From Streptomyces peucetius (GTDB lineage Bacteria; Actinomycetota; Actinomycetes; Streptomycetales; Streptomycetaceae): a stretch of 64,000 bases of DNA. The notes below the pieces were generated by a model. That model was not told where the DNA came from. It did not search any database and saw nothing but the letters and a program-made list of their open reading frames with translations. The stretch spans positions 6,324,001 to 6,388,000 of the forward strand of contig NZ_CP107567.1 in NCBI RefSeq assembly GCF_025854275.1, given 5' to 3'. Of this stretch, positions 51,931 to 60,066 are shown in pieces (the first letter of the stretch is position 1; every line of letters starts with the position of its first letter). The translations under genes and the position numbers were made by a program.

Positions 51931-52338
51931 ATGCAGCCACTGCCCAACATTGACTGGATGCTCAAGGAGCTCACGGCCAGCGTCCCGTACGTGCGGCACG
52001 TGGTCGTCCTGTCGTCCGACGGTCTGTGCATCGGTCAGGCGGACACGGAGCCCGACACCGCTGATGGGATCGCCGCCGCCTGCTCGGGCATCCAGAGCCT
52101 GGCGAAGGCCATCGCCCAGAAGTTCCCGCACGGGGACGGCTCGACGCGGATGGTCGGGATCGAGGTCGACGGCGGGTACTTCTCCCTGATGGCGGCCGGA
52201 CCCGGCGCCTATCTCGCGGTGCTGGCCGACGAGGAAGTGGACGCCGGGCTGCTCGGCGACCGGATGCGGACGCTCGTCGTCCGGATCGGCCAGCACATGA
52301 CCAGCCCGCCCCGCGATGACGTCGGGCGGGCGATGTGA
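51931..52338 (+). CDS. cvnB: Conservon roadblock/LC7 protein CvnB
   Basis: 135 aa from ATG 51931, two bases after the cvnA stop; another ATG at 51916 would overlap cvnA. A single roadblock/LC7 domain: WMLKELTASVPYVRHVVVLS, SDGLCIGQADTEPDTADGIA, GGYFSLMAAGPGAYLAVLAD and DRMRTLVVRIGQHM. Roadblock proteins are regulators of small GTPases and dimerise. The stop overlaps cvnC (GTGA). Confidence 0.92.
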   Translation: MQPLPNIDWMLKELTASVPYVRHVVVLSSDGLCIGQADTEPDTADGIAAACSGIQSLAKAIAQKFPHGDGSTRMVGIEVDGGYFSLMAAGPGAYLAVLADEEVDAGLLGDRMRTLVVRIGQHMTSPPRDDVGRAM

Positions 52339-52691
52339 CGTCAGAGAACCAGGACACATGGGACGAAGGCAGTCCCGTGCCGCTCTTCGTCATCACCGGT
52401 GGCCCGGGTTCCTCGGCCGAGGCCTTCAACCTCGTCACCCTCATCGCAGCGAGGTCCACACCGGAACCCGGTATGCAGCCCGAACAGGCGGCGATCGTCT
52501 CCATGTGCCGATACCCGCTGTCGGTGGCCGAGATCTCGGCGTATCTCAGTCTTCCGTTCAGCGTCGTCACGGTGCTGCTCTCCAAACTCGTCGACGACGG
52601 CCGGGTCGAGGCCACCGCTCCCGTGCCCGTCGCGTCATACCCCGAACTCGGCCTTCTGGAGGCGGTGATCCATGGACTACGTAAGCTCTGA
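52335..52691 (+). CDS. cvnC: Conservon DUF742 protein CvnC
   Basis: 118 aa, GTG start overlapping cvnB by 4 bases. It is a DUF742 winged-helix-like protein: PLFVITGGPGSSAEAFNLVT, PEQAAIVSMCRYPLSVAEIS and LSLPFSVVTVLLSKLVDDGR. DUF742 proteins occur almost only in conservons and bind the other Cvn proteins. Despite the HTH-like fold, DNA binding is not established. Its 3' end overlaps cvnD by 20 bases. Confidence 0.92.
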   Translation: MTSENQDTWDEGSPVPLFVITGGPGSSAEAFNLVTLIAARSTPEPGMQPEQAAIVSMCRYPLSVAEISAYLSLPFSVVTVLLSKLVDDGRVEATAPVPVASYPELGLLEAVIHGLRKL

Positions 52692-53295
52692 CGCACCCAC
52701 TGCCGGCCCGCGCGGCACCGACGTGCTGCTGCCCCACGGCGCCAGGGGAGTCAAGGTCGTGATCGTCGGCGGCTTCGGGGTCGGCAAGACGACCATGGTC
52801 GGATCGGTGAGCGAGATCCCGCCCCTGACCACCGAAGAGACCATGACCCAGGCGGGCGTCGGGATCGACCACAATCCCGGAGCCGAAGGCAAGAGCACCA
52901 CGACCGTCGCCATGGACTTCGGCCGGATCAGCATCAACCGGGAACTGATCCTCTATCTCTTCGGGACCCCGGGGCAGGAGCGCTTCTGGTTCCTGTGGAA
53001 CGGCATCTTCGAGGGCGCGTTCGGCGCCGTCGTCCTTGTCGACACACGCAGGATCGATGTCTGCTTCGAGGTCATCACCCGGCTCGAGGACCGCCGGGTC
53101 CCCTTCATCGTGGCCGTCAACACCTTCCCGGAGGCCCCGCAGCACCCCATATCAGCCCTGCGCACCGCTCTGGCCCTCAACGAGTCCGTGCCCATCGTCA
53201 CCTGTGACGCACGTGATCGGTCGTCCTGCCGCGACGCCCTGCTCTCGCTGATGGTCTATCTGCGCACCCTCGCCGCCGCTCAGGAGTCCGCATGA
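52672..53295 (+). CDS. cvnD: Conservon small GTPase CvnD
   Basis: 207 aa. A Ras-like P-loop GTPase of the MglA/Cvn type: G1 GGFGVGKTT (about residues 34-42), switch I around PPLTTEETMTQAG, G3 region LYLFGTPGQERFWFLW (with Gly-Thr-Pro-Gly-Gln in place of the Ras DTAGQ), and the NKxD position read as AVNTFPEAPQ. The G4 deviation is normal in CvnD. It would switch between GDP and GTP forms under CvnB/CvnC control and signal to the P450 or other outputs. The stop overlaps the P450 start (ATGA). Confidence 0.92.
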   Translation: MDYVSSDAPTAGPRGTDVLLPHGARGVKVVIVGGFGVGKTTMVGSVSEIPPLTTEETMTQAGVGIDHNPGAEGKSTTTVAMDFGRISINRELILYLFGTPGQERFWFLWNGIFEGAFGAVVLVDTRRIDVCFEVITRLEDRRVPFIVAVNTFPEAPQHPISALRTALALNESVPIVTCDARDRSSCRDALLSLMVYLRTLAAAQESA

Positions 53296-54737
53296 CCGTC
53301 CCACCGGCTGAACACACCACCCCGCAGGGCGGGCCCACCCCGCCCCCGGGCTGCCCGGCCCACACCACCGCAGGAGCCGGCGGAGTGACCCGGCTCCACG
53401 GCGCCGCCGCCGAAACCGACCCCATGGGCCTGTACGAGAAGCTGCGCGCCGCCCACGGTCCGGTGGCGCCCGTCCTGCTCGACGGCGACGTACGGGCCTG
53501 GCTCGTCCTGGGGTATCTCGAGAACCGCGACGTGGCCAGCCGCTCCACCCAGTTCTCACGCGACCCCCGCACCTGGCACGGCTGGACGAGCGGAGAGATC
53601 GACCCCACCACCTCACCGCTGATGCCGATGATCGGCTGGCGTCCCGACTGCGTCTGTGCCGACGGCGAAGAACACCAGCGCCTGCGCGGCGCGGTCACGG
53701 CCGGCCTCGATCAGTTCGACCAACGCGGAATCCGCCGCCACATCACCCGCTTCGCGCACCAGCTGATCGACGGATTCTGTGAAAGCGGCGAGGTGGAACT
53801 GGTCGGTCAGTTCACCGAACACCTGCCCATGCTCGTACTCACCCACCTGCTCGGAATGCCGGACGAGTCCGGTCCCAAGCTCGTGCATGCCGCCCGCGAC
53901 CTCTTCAAGGGCACCGAGACGTCGCTCGCCAGCAACGCCTATGTGCTGGAGACGCTCGAGCAACTCGTCGTCACCAAGCGCACCCGCCCCGGGCAGGACA
54001 TCGCATCCGTACTGATGTCCCATCCCGCCGGCCTGACGGACGAGGAGGTGCAGCACCACCTGCGTCTCATCCTGCTCGCCGGCTATGAGACAACCGCCAA
54101 CCTCATGTCCAACGTCCTGCGGATGGTGGTCACCGACCCGCGGTTCCGCGGGTCCCTGGCCGGCGGTCAGATGACCCTGCCCGAAGCGGTGGAACAGGTG
54201 CTCTGGGACGAGCCGCCGCTGATGGTGTGCCCAGGACGCTGGGCCAAGGGCGACACGTCCCTCGGCGGACAGCAGATCAAGGCGGGGGACATGCTGCTGC
54301 TGGGCCTGGCCGCAGGCAACGTCGACCAGGCGGTCCGCCCCGATCTCTCCACCCCCGTGCACCACAACCGCGCGCACCTGTCCTTCAGCGCCGGCACACA
54401 CGAGTGCCCCGGCCAGGACATCGGTCGTGTCATCGCCGACACCGGCATCGACATTCTGCTCACCCGGCTCCCCGACATCGCCCTGGCCGTCCCGGAGTCC
54501 GAGCTCACCTGGCGCTCCTCCACCTGGGCCCGGCATCTGACAGCGCTGCCGGTGAGCTTCGCGCCCCGTGCTCCCAGGGCCCATGACGTCCCGGCATCGC
54601 TGCCGGCCCCGCCGTCGCCGACCGGCGGGTTGCCCGCGGTACCCCCGCGGCCGGTGGCCGGCCCCCTGCCGGAGCGCGCACCAGAACCCCGCGGTTCGTG
54701 GTGGGTGCGGCTGCGACGCCTCCTGCGGAGACGGTAG
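53292..54737 (+). CDS. Conservon cytochrome P450 of CYP157 type, lacking ExxR
   Basis: 481 aa, fifth gene of the operon (the CvnE position). The I-helix motif is LLAGYETTANL (about 260) and the heme-binding loop is FSAGTHECPGQDIGR with the proximal Cys (about 372). In the K-helix the near-invariant ExxR is replaced by EQVLW (about 300-304), which is the known peculiarity of the CYP157 family. The normal core ends near residue 420. A tail of about 60 residues follows, very rich in Pro, ending in the basic/aromatic SWWVRLRRLLRRR. This tail could sit on the membrane and keep the P450 near CvnA. The substrate is unknown. Confidence 0.9.
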   Translation: MTVPPAEHTTPQGGPTPPPGCPAHTTAGAGGVTRLHGAAAETDPMGLYEKLRAAHGPVAPVLLDGDVRAWLVLGYLENRDVASRSTQFSRDPRTWHGWTSGEIDPTTSPLMPMIGWRPDCVCADGEEHQRLRGAVTAGLDQFDQRGIRRHITRFAHQLIDGFCESGEVELVGQFTEHLPMLVLTHLLGMPDESGPKLVHAARDLFKGTETSLASNAYVLETLEQLVVTKRTRPGQDIASVLMSHPAGLTDEEVQHHLRLILLAGYETTANLMSNVLRMVVTDPRFRGSLAGGQMTLPEAVEQVLWDEPPLMVCPGRWAKGDTSLGGQQIKAGDMLLLGLAAGNVDQAVRPDLSTPVHHNRAHLSFSAGTHECPGQDIGRVIADTGIDILLTRLPDIALAVPESELTWRSSTWARHLTALPVSFAPRAPRAHDVPASLPAPPSPTGGLPAVPPRPVAGPLPERAPEPRGSWWVRLRRLLRRR

Positions 54738-54740
54738 ACC

Positions 54741-55820
54741 TCACGGGTTGGCGTCACAGGTTCGCATCACAGCCGAGGTGGAGGTGCGTTGCTCCGGGAA
54801 CGGGATGTCTGCGGGAACGTAGCGGGGCGCTCCGGTGTACCAGGAATGGAGGCCCGACAGGAAGCCGCAAGCTCCTCGGAGCCACGTCTCCAGCTCGGCT
54901 TGCTCACCGGCGTGCAGCCCGGCTCGTTCGACGAGCAGGGGCAGTTCGCTGTGCCTGAGGTGCTCGAAGTGGCGCAGTCGGGCGTTCACCAGATCGACGG
55001 CGGCCCGCACCGCCTCCTGGATGGTGATGCCCATGGACGTCGCGAGTACCAGCACGAGGTTGTTGACGTCGCGTTCCTCGTGTACTTCGCGCCGATAGGA
55101 GGCTATGTCGTTGGCCAGCCCCATGTAGTCCATGAAGGCGTCGAGCAGAGCGCGGACGGTCCGGCTGTGCCGGATCTGCTCAGGGATCCGCGCGCCGGTG
55201 GCAAGCTCGACGGAGTAGGGGGCGGTATAGGCGGCGAAGCTTTCACGGCGGAACTGGGCGTACTCGATCAGGTCCGGAACCCGGCCGGCGCGGCTGTTGG
55301 CCAGTTCCTGGACTCCCGCGTCGATGTATCGCGCCAGGGCCTGGTTGAACCCGTGCCGCCAGTGTGCGAGTCGAGGGGGGAACAGATGCGGCTGCAGATC
55401 GGCGATTCCCCTCTCGACCGCATTCGTCGGCTCCGGTAACCGGGCGCCCGGCTCCGGCCGCAGGAAGGCATGGAGCCGTGAGGTGAAGACCAGTGCGCCC
55501 GCGAGGTCGCCCGTCCGTTTGAAGGCGGAGGCGAAGTAGTCGTCCCAGGCCAGCGCCCAGATGTTGAACCGGTGGTTGAGCCGGAGAGCGGCGAGTGAGG
55601 CGTCAGGAAGAGTGGAGGCGGTCAGTTGGTCGACGGTCATGGCGTGGAACTGGGACCGGGACCAGATCGCACGGCGAGCCGTCGGTCTCTCGTCGCCGCC
55701 GAGCATGCCCATCTCCCGCGCCCACGTCTCGGTCTCCTCGCGCAGGGCCGGCAGGTACGGATTGACCCTCGCCGGATGGGGCATCCACAGTCCGGGGAGC
55801 TTGACGGCCTGCACTGTCAT
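54741..55820 (-). CDS. Class I terpene synthase
   Basis: 359 aa from ATG 55820 with AAAAGGAG upstream. The fold and motifs are of bacterial sesquiterpene cyclases: the first metal motif at residues 93-94 (WALAWDDYFAS; only the first two acids are present), the NSE triad N237 D238 S241 E245 (ANDIASYRREVHEE), an aromatic-rich cavity, and the C-terminal Arg-Tyr pair (WYTGAPRYVP, 333-334). It would ionise a prenyl diphosphate, most likely farnesyl diphosphate, but geranyl is possible. It converges on the P450, only 3 bases separating the stop codons. The P450 is an obvious candidate for oxidising its product, though the genes are not co-transcribed. Confidence 0.88.
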   Translation of the reverse strand: MTVQAVKLPGLWMPHPARVNPYLPALREETETWAREMGMLGGDERPTARRAIWSRSQFHAMTVDQLTASTLPDASLAALRLNHRFNIWALAWDDYFASAFKRTGDLAGALVFTSRLHAFLRPEPGARLPEPTNAVERGIADLQPHLFPPRLAHWRHGFNQALARYIDAGVQELANSRAGRVPDLIEYAQFRRESFAAYTAPYSVELATGARIPEQIRHSRTVRALLDAFMDYMGLANDIASYRREVHEERDVNNLVLVLATSMGITIQEAVRAAVDLVNARLRHFEHLRHSELPLLVERAGLHAGEQAELETWLRGACGFLSGLHSWYTGAPRYVPADIPFPEQRTSTSAVMRTCDANP

Positions 55821-56361
55821 GGGAAATCTTCTCCTTTTCGCCTGCATCGGTGTGCGGATCACCACCGCGAGCGGCCGACCGGTGAAGGCAGCGCGCTTTT
55901 GTCGTTCGCACCGCGCCTCGGGAGCATGAGCAGGTCGTGGACAGCACGTCGGACCGGCGCGTCGCATCTGCCCCGGCACCCCCCATGCTGTGACGACCGG
56001 CCGTCAGGGCACGGGTCGGTTCCCTTCCTGTGGCGCCCCAAACCTGCCCACCCGGTCGACGCGCAACCTCGCGCGGCTGTCCTGGGCTTGCGATCCGAAC
56101 AGTTTGTAGGGAATTGGCGATCCGTGCAGGGCAGTTTGGCGCAAATTCGATCCCAAAGCCGACCGTGATCAATCAATCATCGCCAGTGGACGCGCAGCGT
56201 CCGAAAACCTCGGCTCGAACCGCGGTCGACGTCCACCCGCTGAAGAAGCAGGCGGGAGGGGGCGAGTAACGGCCGGTCGGTGTTCGGGTGGGCACGCGAA
56301 GGCCGGTGTGTCGGCCGGTGTGTCCGCCGCGCCGGCCTGCGCTCCGCGCGAGGGCCGGGTG
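55821..56361. other. Intergenic region, 541 bases
   Basis: It lies upstream of the terpene synthase and downstream of the TetR gene (both minus), so it should contain the terpene promoter. It holds several short overlapping frames that look like shadows. I found no clear operator or hairpin. Confidence 0.5.
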
Positions 56362-57045
56362 TCAGGCGGGGGGCGCCAGAAGGCCGTCGACGATACGGCG
56401 GACCTTGTTCACCGCGTCGCTGTCACCGGTCCGCAGTGCCGTGTTGGCGGCGCAGAGCAGCGCGTCGATCTGGAATGCGGTGAGCTCGACGTCGAGATCG
56501 GTGATCTCGCCGGAGTCCACGGCGTGTCCGAGTTCGGTGGCGATGACTCCGCGCCACTCCTCCTGGTCACGGAAGAGAGAGTCGCGAACCGGCCCCGGCC
56601 GGCTGTCGAACTCGGCGAGGTTCGCGGCCCGGAAGCATCCGCCGGCGAACAGAGGCGTCTCGGCGTAGACGATCCAGTGGTCGAGCAGAGCGCGGAGGCG
56701 GGCCGTGCCGCGGCGTGCCGACGAGGCGGGGCGGACGACGGCGTCGATGAACATCTCGCGGGCGAAGTCGACCACGGCGAGTTGCAGGGTCTCCTTCGTC
56801 TTGAAGAGGGTCTGGATACCGGCCTTGCTCAGTCCTGTGCCCGATGCGAGGCGGCCGAAGCTGACGCCGCTCAGTCCTTCGAGGGAGGCGATGTCGACGG
56901 CCTGCCGGAGCACGGTCTGCCGGGTCCGGGCGCCGCGCAGCAGGCGCTTGTCCGTGATCTCCGTCCGTGCCCTCTCCGAGGTCAGCGGCACCTGCGGTCC
57001 GGCACCACCGGCCCCTGAGGCGACCGGCTCCTCGAAACTGTCCAT
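56362..57045 (-). CDS. TetR-family regulator
   Basis: 227 aa from ATG 57045. HTH at about residues 40-90: RQTVLRQAVDIASLEGLSGV, SFGRLASGTGLSKAGIQTLF, KTKETLQLAVVDFAREMF. The ligand-binding domain follows the YxAB/TetR_C type (LLDHWIVYAETPLFAGGCFR, RDQEEWRGVIATELGHAV). It lies 68 bases downstream of the SGNH hydrolase gene on the same strand. The same 14-base motif occurs at its own start codon (57045-57058) and upstream of the hydrolase gene, so it probably represses both. Confidence 0.88.
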   Translation of the reverse strand: MDSFEEPVASGAGGAGPQVPLTSERARTEITDKRLLRGARTRQTVLRQAVDIASLEGLSGVSFGRLASGTGLSKAGIQTLFKTKETLQLAVVDFAREMFIDAVVRPASSARRGTARLRALLDHWIVYAETPLFAGGCFRAANLAEFDSRPGPVRDSLFRDQEEWRGVIATELGHAVDSGEITDLDVELTAFQIDALLCAANTALRTGDSDAVNKVRRIVDGLLAPPA

Positions 57046-57058
57046 ACGGTCGATCGTA
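57045..57058. promoter_or_regulatory. Candidate TetR operator at the TetR gene start
   Basis: TACGGTCGATCGTA, with the inverted TACG...CGTA arms, abuts the TetR start codon. It shares 12 of 14 bases with the motif at 57803. Confidence 0.6.
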
Positions 57059-57113
57059 CCCTCTTCGGCAGTGCCGAGCCGGGCTCCCGCCGTGGCGGGG
57101 GTCGTGGGATGCG

Positions 57114-57791
57114 TCAGGCGCGGGGTGTACGGCTGAGCACGCCGGCCAGCCCCTTCACCATCTCGGTCGCCATCACCGCCTGCCCCGAGGTCGAGAAGTG
57201 AATCCGGTCCGCACTCAGGAGGCCGTGACGGTCGTTCACCGGATGGTCCCACATGTCGACGACCACGGCCCCGTACTCGTCGGCCAGGGCGCGGGTGATG
57301 TCGTTGACCCTGGTGACCCGCTCGCTCCAGTCGGAGAAGACGGGCACGACATACGCCCGGCCGAGCGTGAACGTGGTCAGTTGTGCCCCGGTCCGGGACG
57401 CCATCTCGTACATCCGCCGCAGCGTCCGCCCGATCTCGTCGAAGTCGGGCCGGCGGCGAGCCAAGTCGTTCGCCCCGCACGGCAGGTGGAGCAGGTCCGG
57501 GGCGAATTCCAGCAGGCGGTCGATCTGCTTCTCGAGTGTCCGCGAAGTGGTGGCCCCGATCTCGGCGGTGTTCAGGTACTCGAGGTCCGGCCGTACGCGG
57601 CGCAGGATGTCCGCGATCCTGTCGGACCAGCCCGCGTCCGTATAGCCGGGACTGGCGTCCCCGGTCCCCGCCGAAAGGCTGTCACCGATCACGGCGAACC
57701 GGGACCAGGGAGTGTCGAAGAGAAGCGCCGCCGCGTCGAGCGGAGGCAGGCAGAACGGGTCGGACTCTTCGGTGAGTTGCGTCGCAGTCAT
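57114..57791 (-). CDS. SGNH/GDSL hydrolase
   Basis: 225 aa from ATG 57791. The catalytic motifs are block I VIGDSLSAGTGDASPGY (nucleophile Ser), block III LPCGANDLARRRPDF, and block V SADRIHFSTSGQAVMA with the Asp-x-x-His pair. There is no signal peptide, so it acts in the cytosol on ester or acyl substrates that are unknown. It is followed by the TetR gene in the same operon. The candidate operator lies directly before it, an arrangement typical of a ligand-inducible hydrolase. Confidence 0.88.
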   Translation of the reverse strand: MTATQLTEESDPFCLPPLDAAALLFDTPWSRFAVIGDSLSAGTGDASPGYTDAGWSDRIADILRRVRPDLEYLNTAEIGATTSRTLEKQIDRLLEFAPDLLHLPCGANDLARRRPDFDEIGRTLRRMYEMASRTGAQLTTFTLGRAYVVPVFSDWSERVTRVNDITRALADEYGAVVVDMWDHPVNDRHGLLSADRIHFSTSGQAVMATEMVKGLAGVLSRTPRA

Positions 57792-57802
57792 GGAAAAAAC
57801 AA

Positions 57803-57816
57803 TACGGTCGTACGTA
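57803..57816. promoter_or_regulatory. Candidate TetR operator upstream of the SGNH hydrolase
   Basis: TACGGTCGTACGTA, 12 bases before the start codon, with an outer inverted repeat ATACG...CGTAT (57802-57817). A near-identical copy sits at the TetR gene. Confidence 0.6.
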
Positions 57817-58015
57817 TGTAATGGCAATCCTGATGCCTCCGAGAATGCCGCAGTCAGGGGGAACGGCGACCGGCTCGGTCAGGGGGAAACGGCCCCAGGA
57901 CGCTGATCAGCTTCTGCTTCGGCGTGCCCGGTCCCGTCCACGCCGATACTCCCGGTGAACAGGCCGGAACCGGGTCGAGGCGGGCAGGTCCGAGCCGGTC
58001 CGCTCGCGCGTCGTC

Positions 58016-58618
58016 CTACAGCCAGCCGTGGCGTTCGGCGATCCGGACGGCGTCGAGGAGGGTACGGGCATGGAGCTTGGCGACAGCGGAGGAGAGCCGG
58101 TTGCGGACCGTGCCGACGCTCAGGAAGAGGTCGGCGGCGATCTCGCGGGCATGCGCGCCGTTGGACGCCAGTCGCAGTACCTCGGCCTCGCGGTCGGTCA
58201 TGGGGCTGACCTCGCCGACCCAGCTGTCCGGCATCCGCGAGTCGATCACTCGCCCGCCCCCGGCGACCCTGCGAATCGCGTCCGCGGTCTCGGCGGGGGT
58301 CGCGCTCTTGAGCAGATAACCGGAGGCGCCCGCGTCCATCGCACGGCGCAGATGTCCGGGCCGGTCCAGCGCAGTGAGTATCAAGGTGCGACAGCCGGGC
58401 AGCCGCTCGGCGAGGGTGGCGGCGACGGTGATCCCGTCCGTGACGGGCAGGTCGATGTCGAGGAGGACCACATCGGGCCTGAGCCTTTCGGCCTCGGCGA
58501 GTGCGGCGGGCCCGTCGGCGGCCTGGCCGACGACCGCCATGCCCAACTCTCCCGAGAGCAGCGCCGTGAGCCCGGACCGCACGACGGCGTGGTCTTCGAC
58601 TACCAGCACTGTGATCAC
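58016..58618 (-). CDS. NarL/FixJ-family response regulator
   Basis: 200 aa from GTG 58618. It has a receiver domain (VITVLVVEDHAVVRSGLTAL; the phospho-Asp in PDVVLLDIDLPVTDG; the Lys in GYLLKSATPAE) and a C-terminal LuxR-type HTH (MTDREAEVLRLASNGAHARE, IAADLFLSVGTVRNRLSSAV). A far longer upstream frame reading is rejected. It is divergent from the histidine kinase across 117 bases, the standard DesK/DesR-type arrangement, so the pair should work together. Confidence 0.92.
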   Translation of the reverse strand: MITVLVVEDHAVVRSGLTALLSGELGMAVVGQAADGPAALAEAERLRPDVVLLDIDLPVTDGITVAATLAERLPGCRTLILTALDRPGHLRRAMDAGASGYLLKSATPAETADAIRRVAGGGRVIDSRMPDSWVGEVSPMTDREAEVLRLASNGAHAREIAADLFLSVGTVRNRLSSAVAKLHARTLLDAVRIAERHGWL

Positions 58619-58735
58619 CGATCGATTATCCCCGTACCGCGGACGCGGCGGACGGGGCGCTTCCGGCCAGCCACGCCCTTTGTGTCGGCGAGCCATAATC
58701 GACCGGGAACGATCAAGGTAGGGGCGGGGGAGAGG

Positions 58736-59893
58736 GTGCGAATCGGGCCAGTGGACGACGTGACGGCTCCACCGGGAGCACGGGTCGCTTTCGGCACGCT
58801 GGTGGTGCTCGTGGTCGGAACGCTCGGACTGGTGGCGCTGGACGTCGCCGCTTCGCCGCTCGGCAGGCGCGCGATGGTGACCGGTCTGACCGTGCTGGTC
58901 CTGATGCCCGCCGTGCTGCTCGGCCAGTACGTGCCACCGCCCTACCGGTTGTCGCGTCGCTGGAGGTGGGGCCTGCTGCTGGCTCAGGCTGCACTCACGT
59001 ACCTGCCGCTGGTGGTTTTCCACTACCCCTGGCTTACTCTGCTCGGCTTCCTCGCCGGCGCCGTGCTCCTGACCCTGCCCCCTGCCACTTCGGTCCCCGT
59101 TGCTCTGGCCGTCGGCGCCAGCGGGCCACTGCTGATCCACACGGGCGTCATCGACACCGACCGTGGTTCTCTGAGCGTCGTCCTCAGCACGGCGATCACG
59201 GCGAGCGCCGTATTCGCGGTCGCCCATCTCGCCCTCGTGTCGGCGCGGTTGCACGGAGCCAGGGAGCAGACGGTCAGGCTGGCGGAGCAGCGCACCCGGG
59301 CACGCATGCGGCAGGACCTGCATGATCTGGTCGGCTCGTCGTTGGTTGCGATCGTCATCCGGGGAGAGGCCGCCTTGCGGGCAGATGTTTCCGCCGCGTC
59401 CGCCCGCTCGGTACTCGCCGAGGTCGTTGCGCTTGCTCGGCGGACCCATGAGGACGTTCGGCTCATCAGTGGCCCGGAGACGACCCTCTCACTGGCTGAA
59501 GAGTTTGCTCACGCCCAACGGCTGCTGACCAGCGCCGGGATAGCGGTGCGCACCTCGCTGCCCCCGCACGTCGAGCCGGACCGGGCGGTGGTGAACTGTC
59601 TCCGGTCGGTCCTGCACGAGGCGGTCGGCAACGTGCTCGAGCACAGCAGAGCCGGCTTCTGCGAGATCGAGCTGCGGGCCGGCGACGACGACATCCGGCT
59701 GACCGTCCGCAACGACGGGGTCGCCGCCACCGGTTCGGTGCCGGCCGCTGTGCGGACGGTCGGGCACCGAGGAACGGGGCTGGTCGGGCTCAAGGGCCGG
59801 GTCATCGCGCTCGGTGGAACACTGCACGTCGGCCCGACGGGCCGGGAGTTCTCCGTCGCGGCCGTTCTGCCACTGGGCCGAGACGGGGCGTAG
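58736..59893 (+). CDS. Sensor histidine kinase (HisKA_3/DesK type)
   Basis: 385 aa from GTG 58736 after GGGGGAGAGG. Five or so N-terminal membrane segments (residues of about 12-165: VAFGTLVVLVVGTLGLVALD and onward) would sense membrane state or a small ligand. The phospho-His is in ARMRQDLHDLVGSSLVAIV, followed by a HATPase domain (N-box LHEAVGNVLEHSRAG; GHRGTGLVGLKGRVIALGG). It pairs with the divergent response regulator. The signal is unknown; related streptomycete pairs respond to membrane fluidity or cell-wall drugs. Confidence 0.9.
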   Translation: MRIGPVDDVTAPPGARVAFGTLVVLVVGTLGLVALDVAASPLGRRAMVTGLTVLVLMPAVLLGQYVPPPYRLSRRWRWGLLLAQAALTYLPLVVFHYPWLTLLGFLAGAVLLTLPPATSVPVALAVGASGPLLIHTGVIDTDRGSLSVVLSTAITASAVFAVAHLALVSARLHGAREQTVRLAEQRTRARMRQDLHDLVGSSLVAIVIRGEAALRADVSAASARSVLAEVVALARRTHEDVRLISGPETTLSLAEEFAHAQRLLTSAGIAVRTSLPPHVEPDRAVVNCLRSVLHEAVGNVLEHSRAGFCEIELRAGDDDIRLTVRNDGVAATGSVPAAVRTVGHRGTGLVGLKGRVIALGGTLHVGPTGREFSVAAVLPLGRDGA

Positions 59894-60066
59894 CCCCCGG
59901 TCCCGGGCTCCGAACGCCGGACTTCCGGCGGGAACACGCCAGGCCGTGGGCGCCCGGCGAGGTGTGAGGGTTGTGCGCCCAGACCGTGAAGATCTCACTT
60001 CCTGCGCAGGTACGCAGGTGATCGGATCCACTTGATTTCCGTTCCTCCTAAGAGAGTTGCTGATCA

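Noticed and set aside
58619..59449. N-terminal extension of the response regulator by 277 codons
   Set aside because: The extension lies antisense to the histidine kinase and has low-complexity sequence. The receiver domain begins properly at GTG 58618.
60001..60010. CCTGCGCAGG palindrome before the RHS-like gene as an operator
   Set aside because: A 10-bp GC palindrome is frequent by chance at this base composition, and no second copy was seen nearby.
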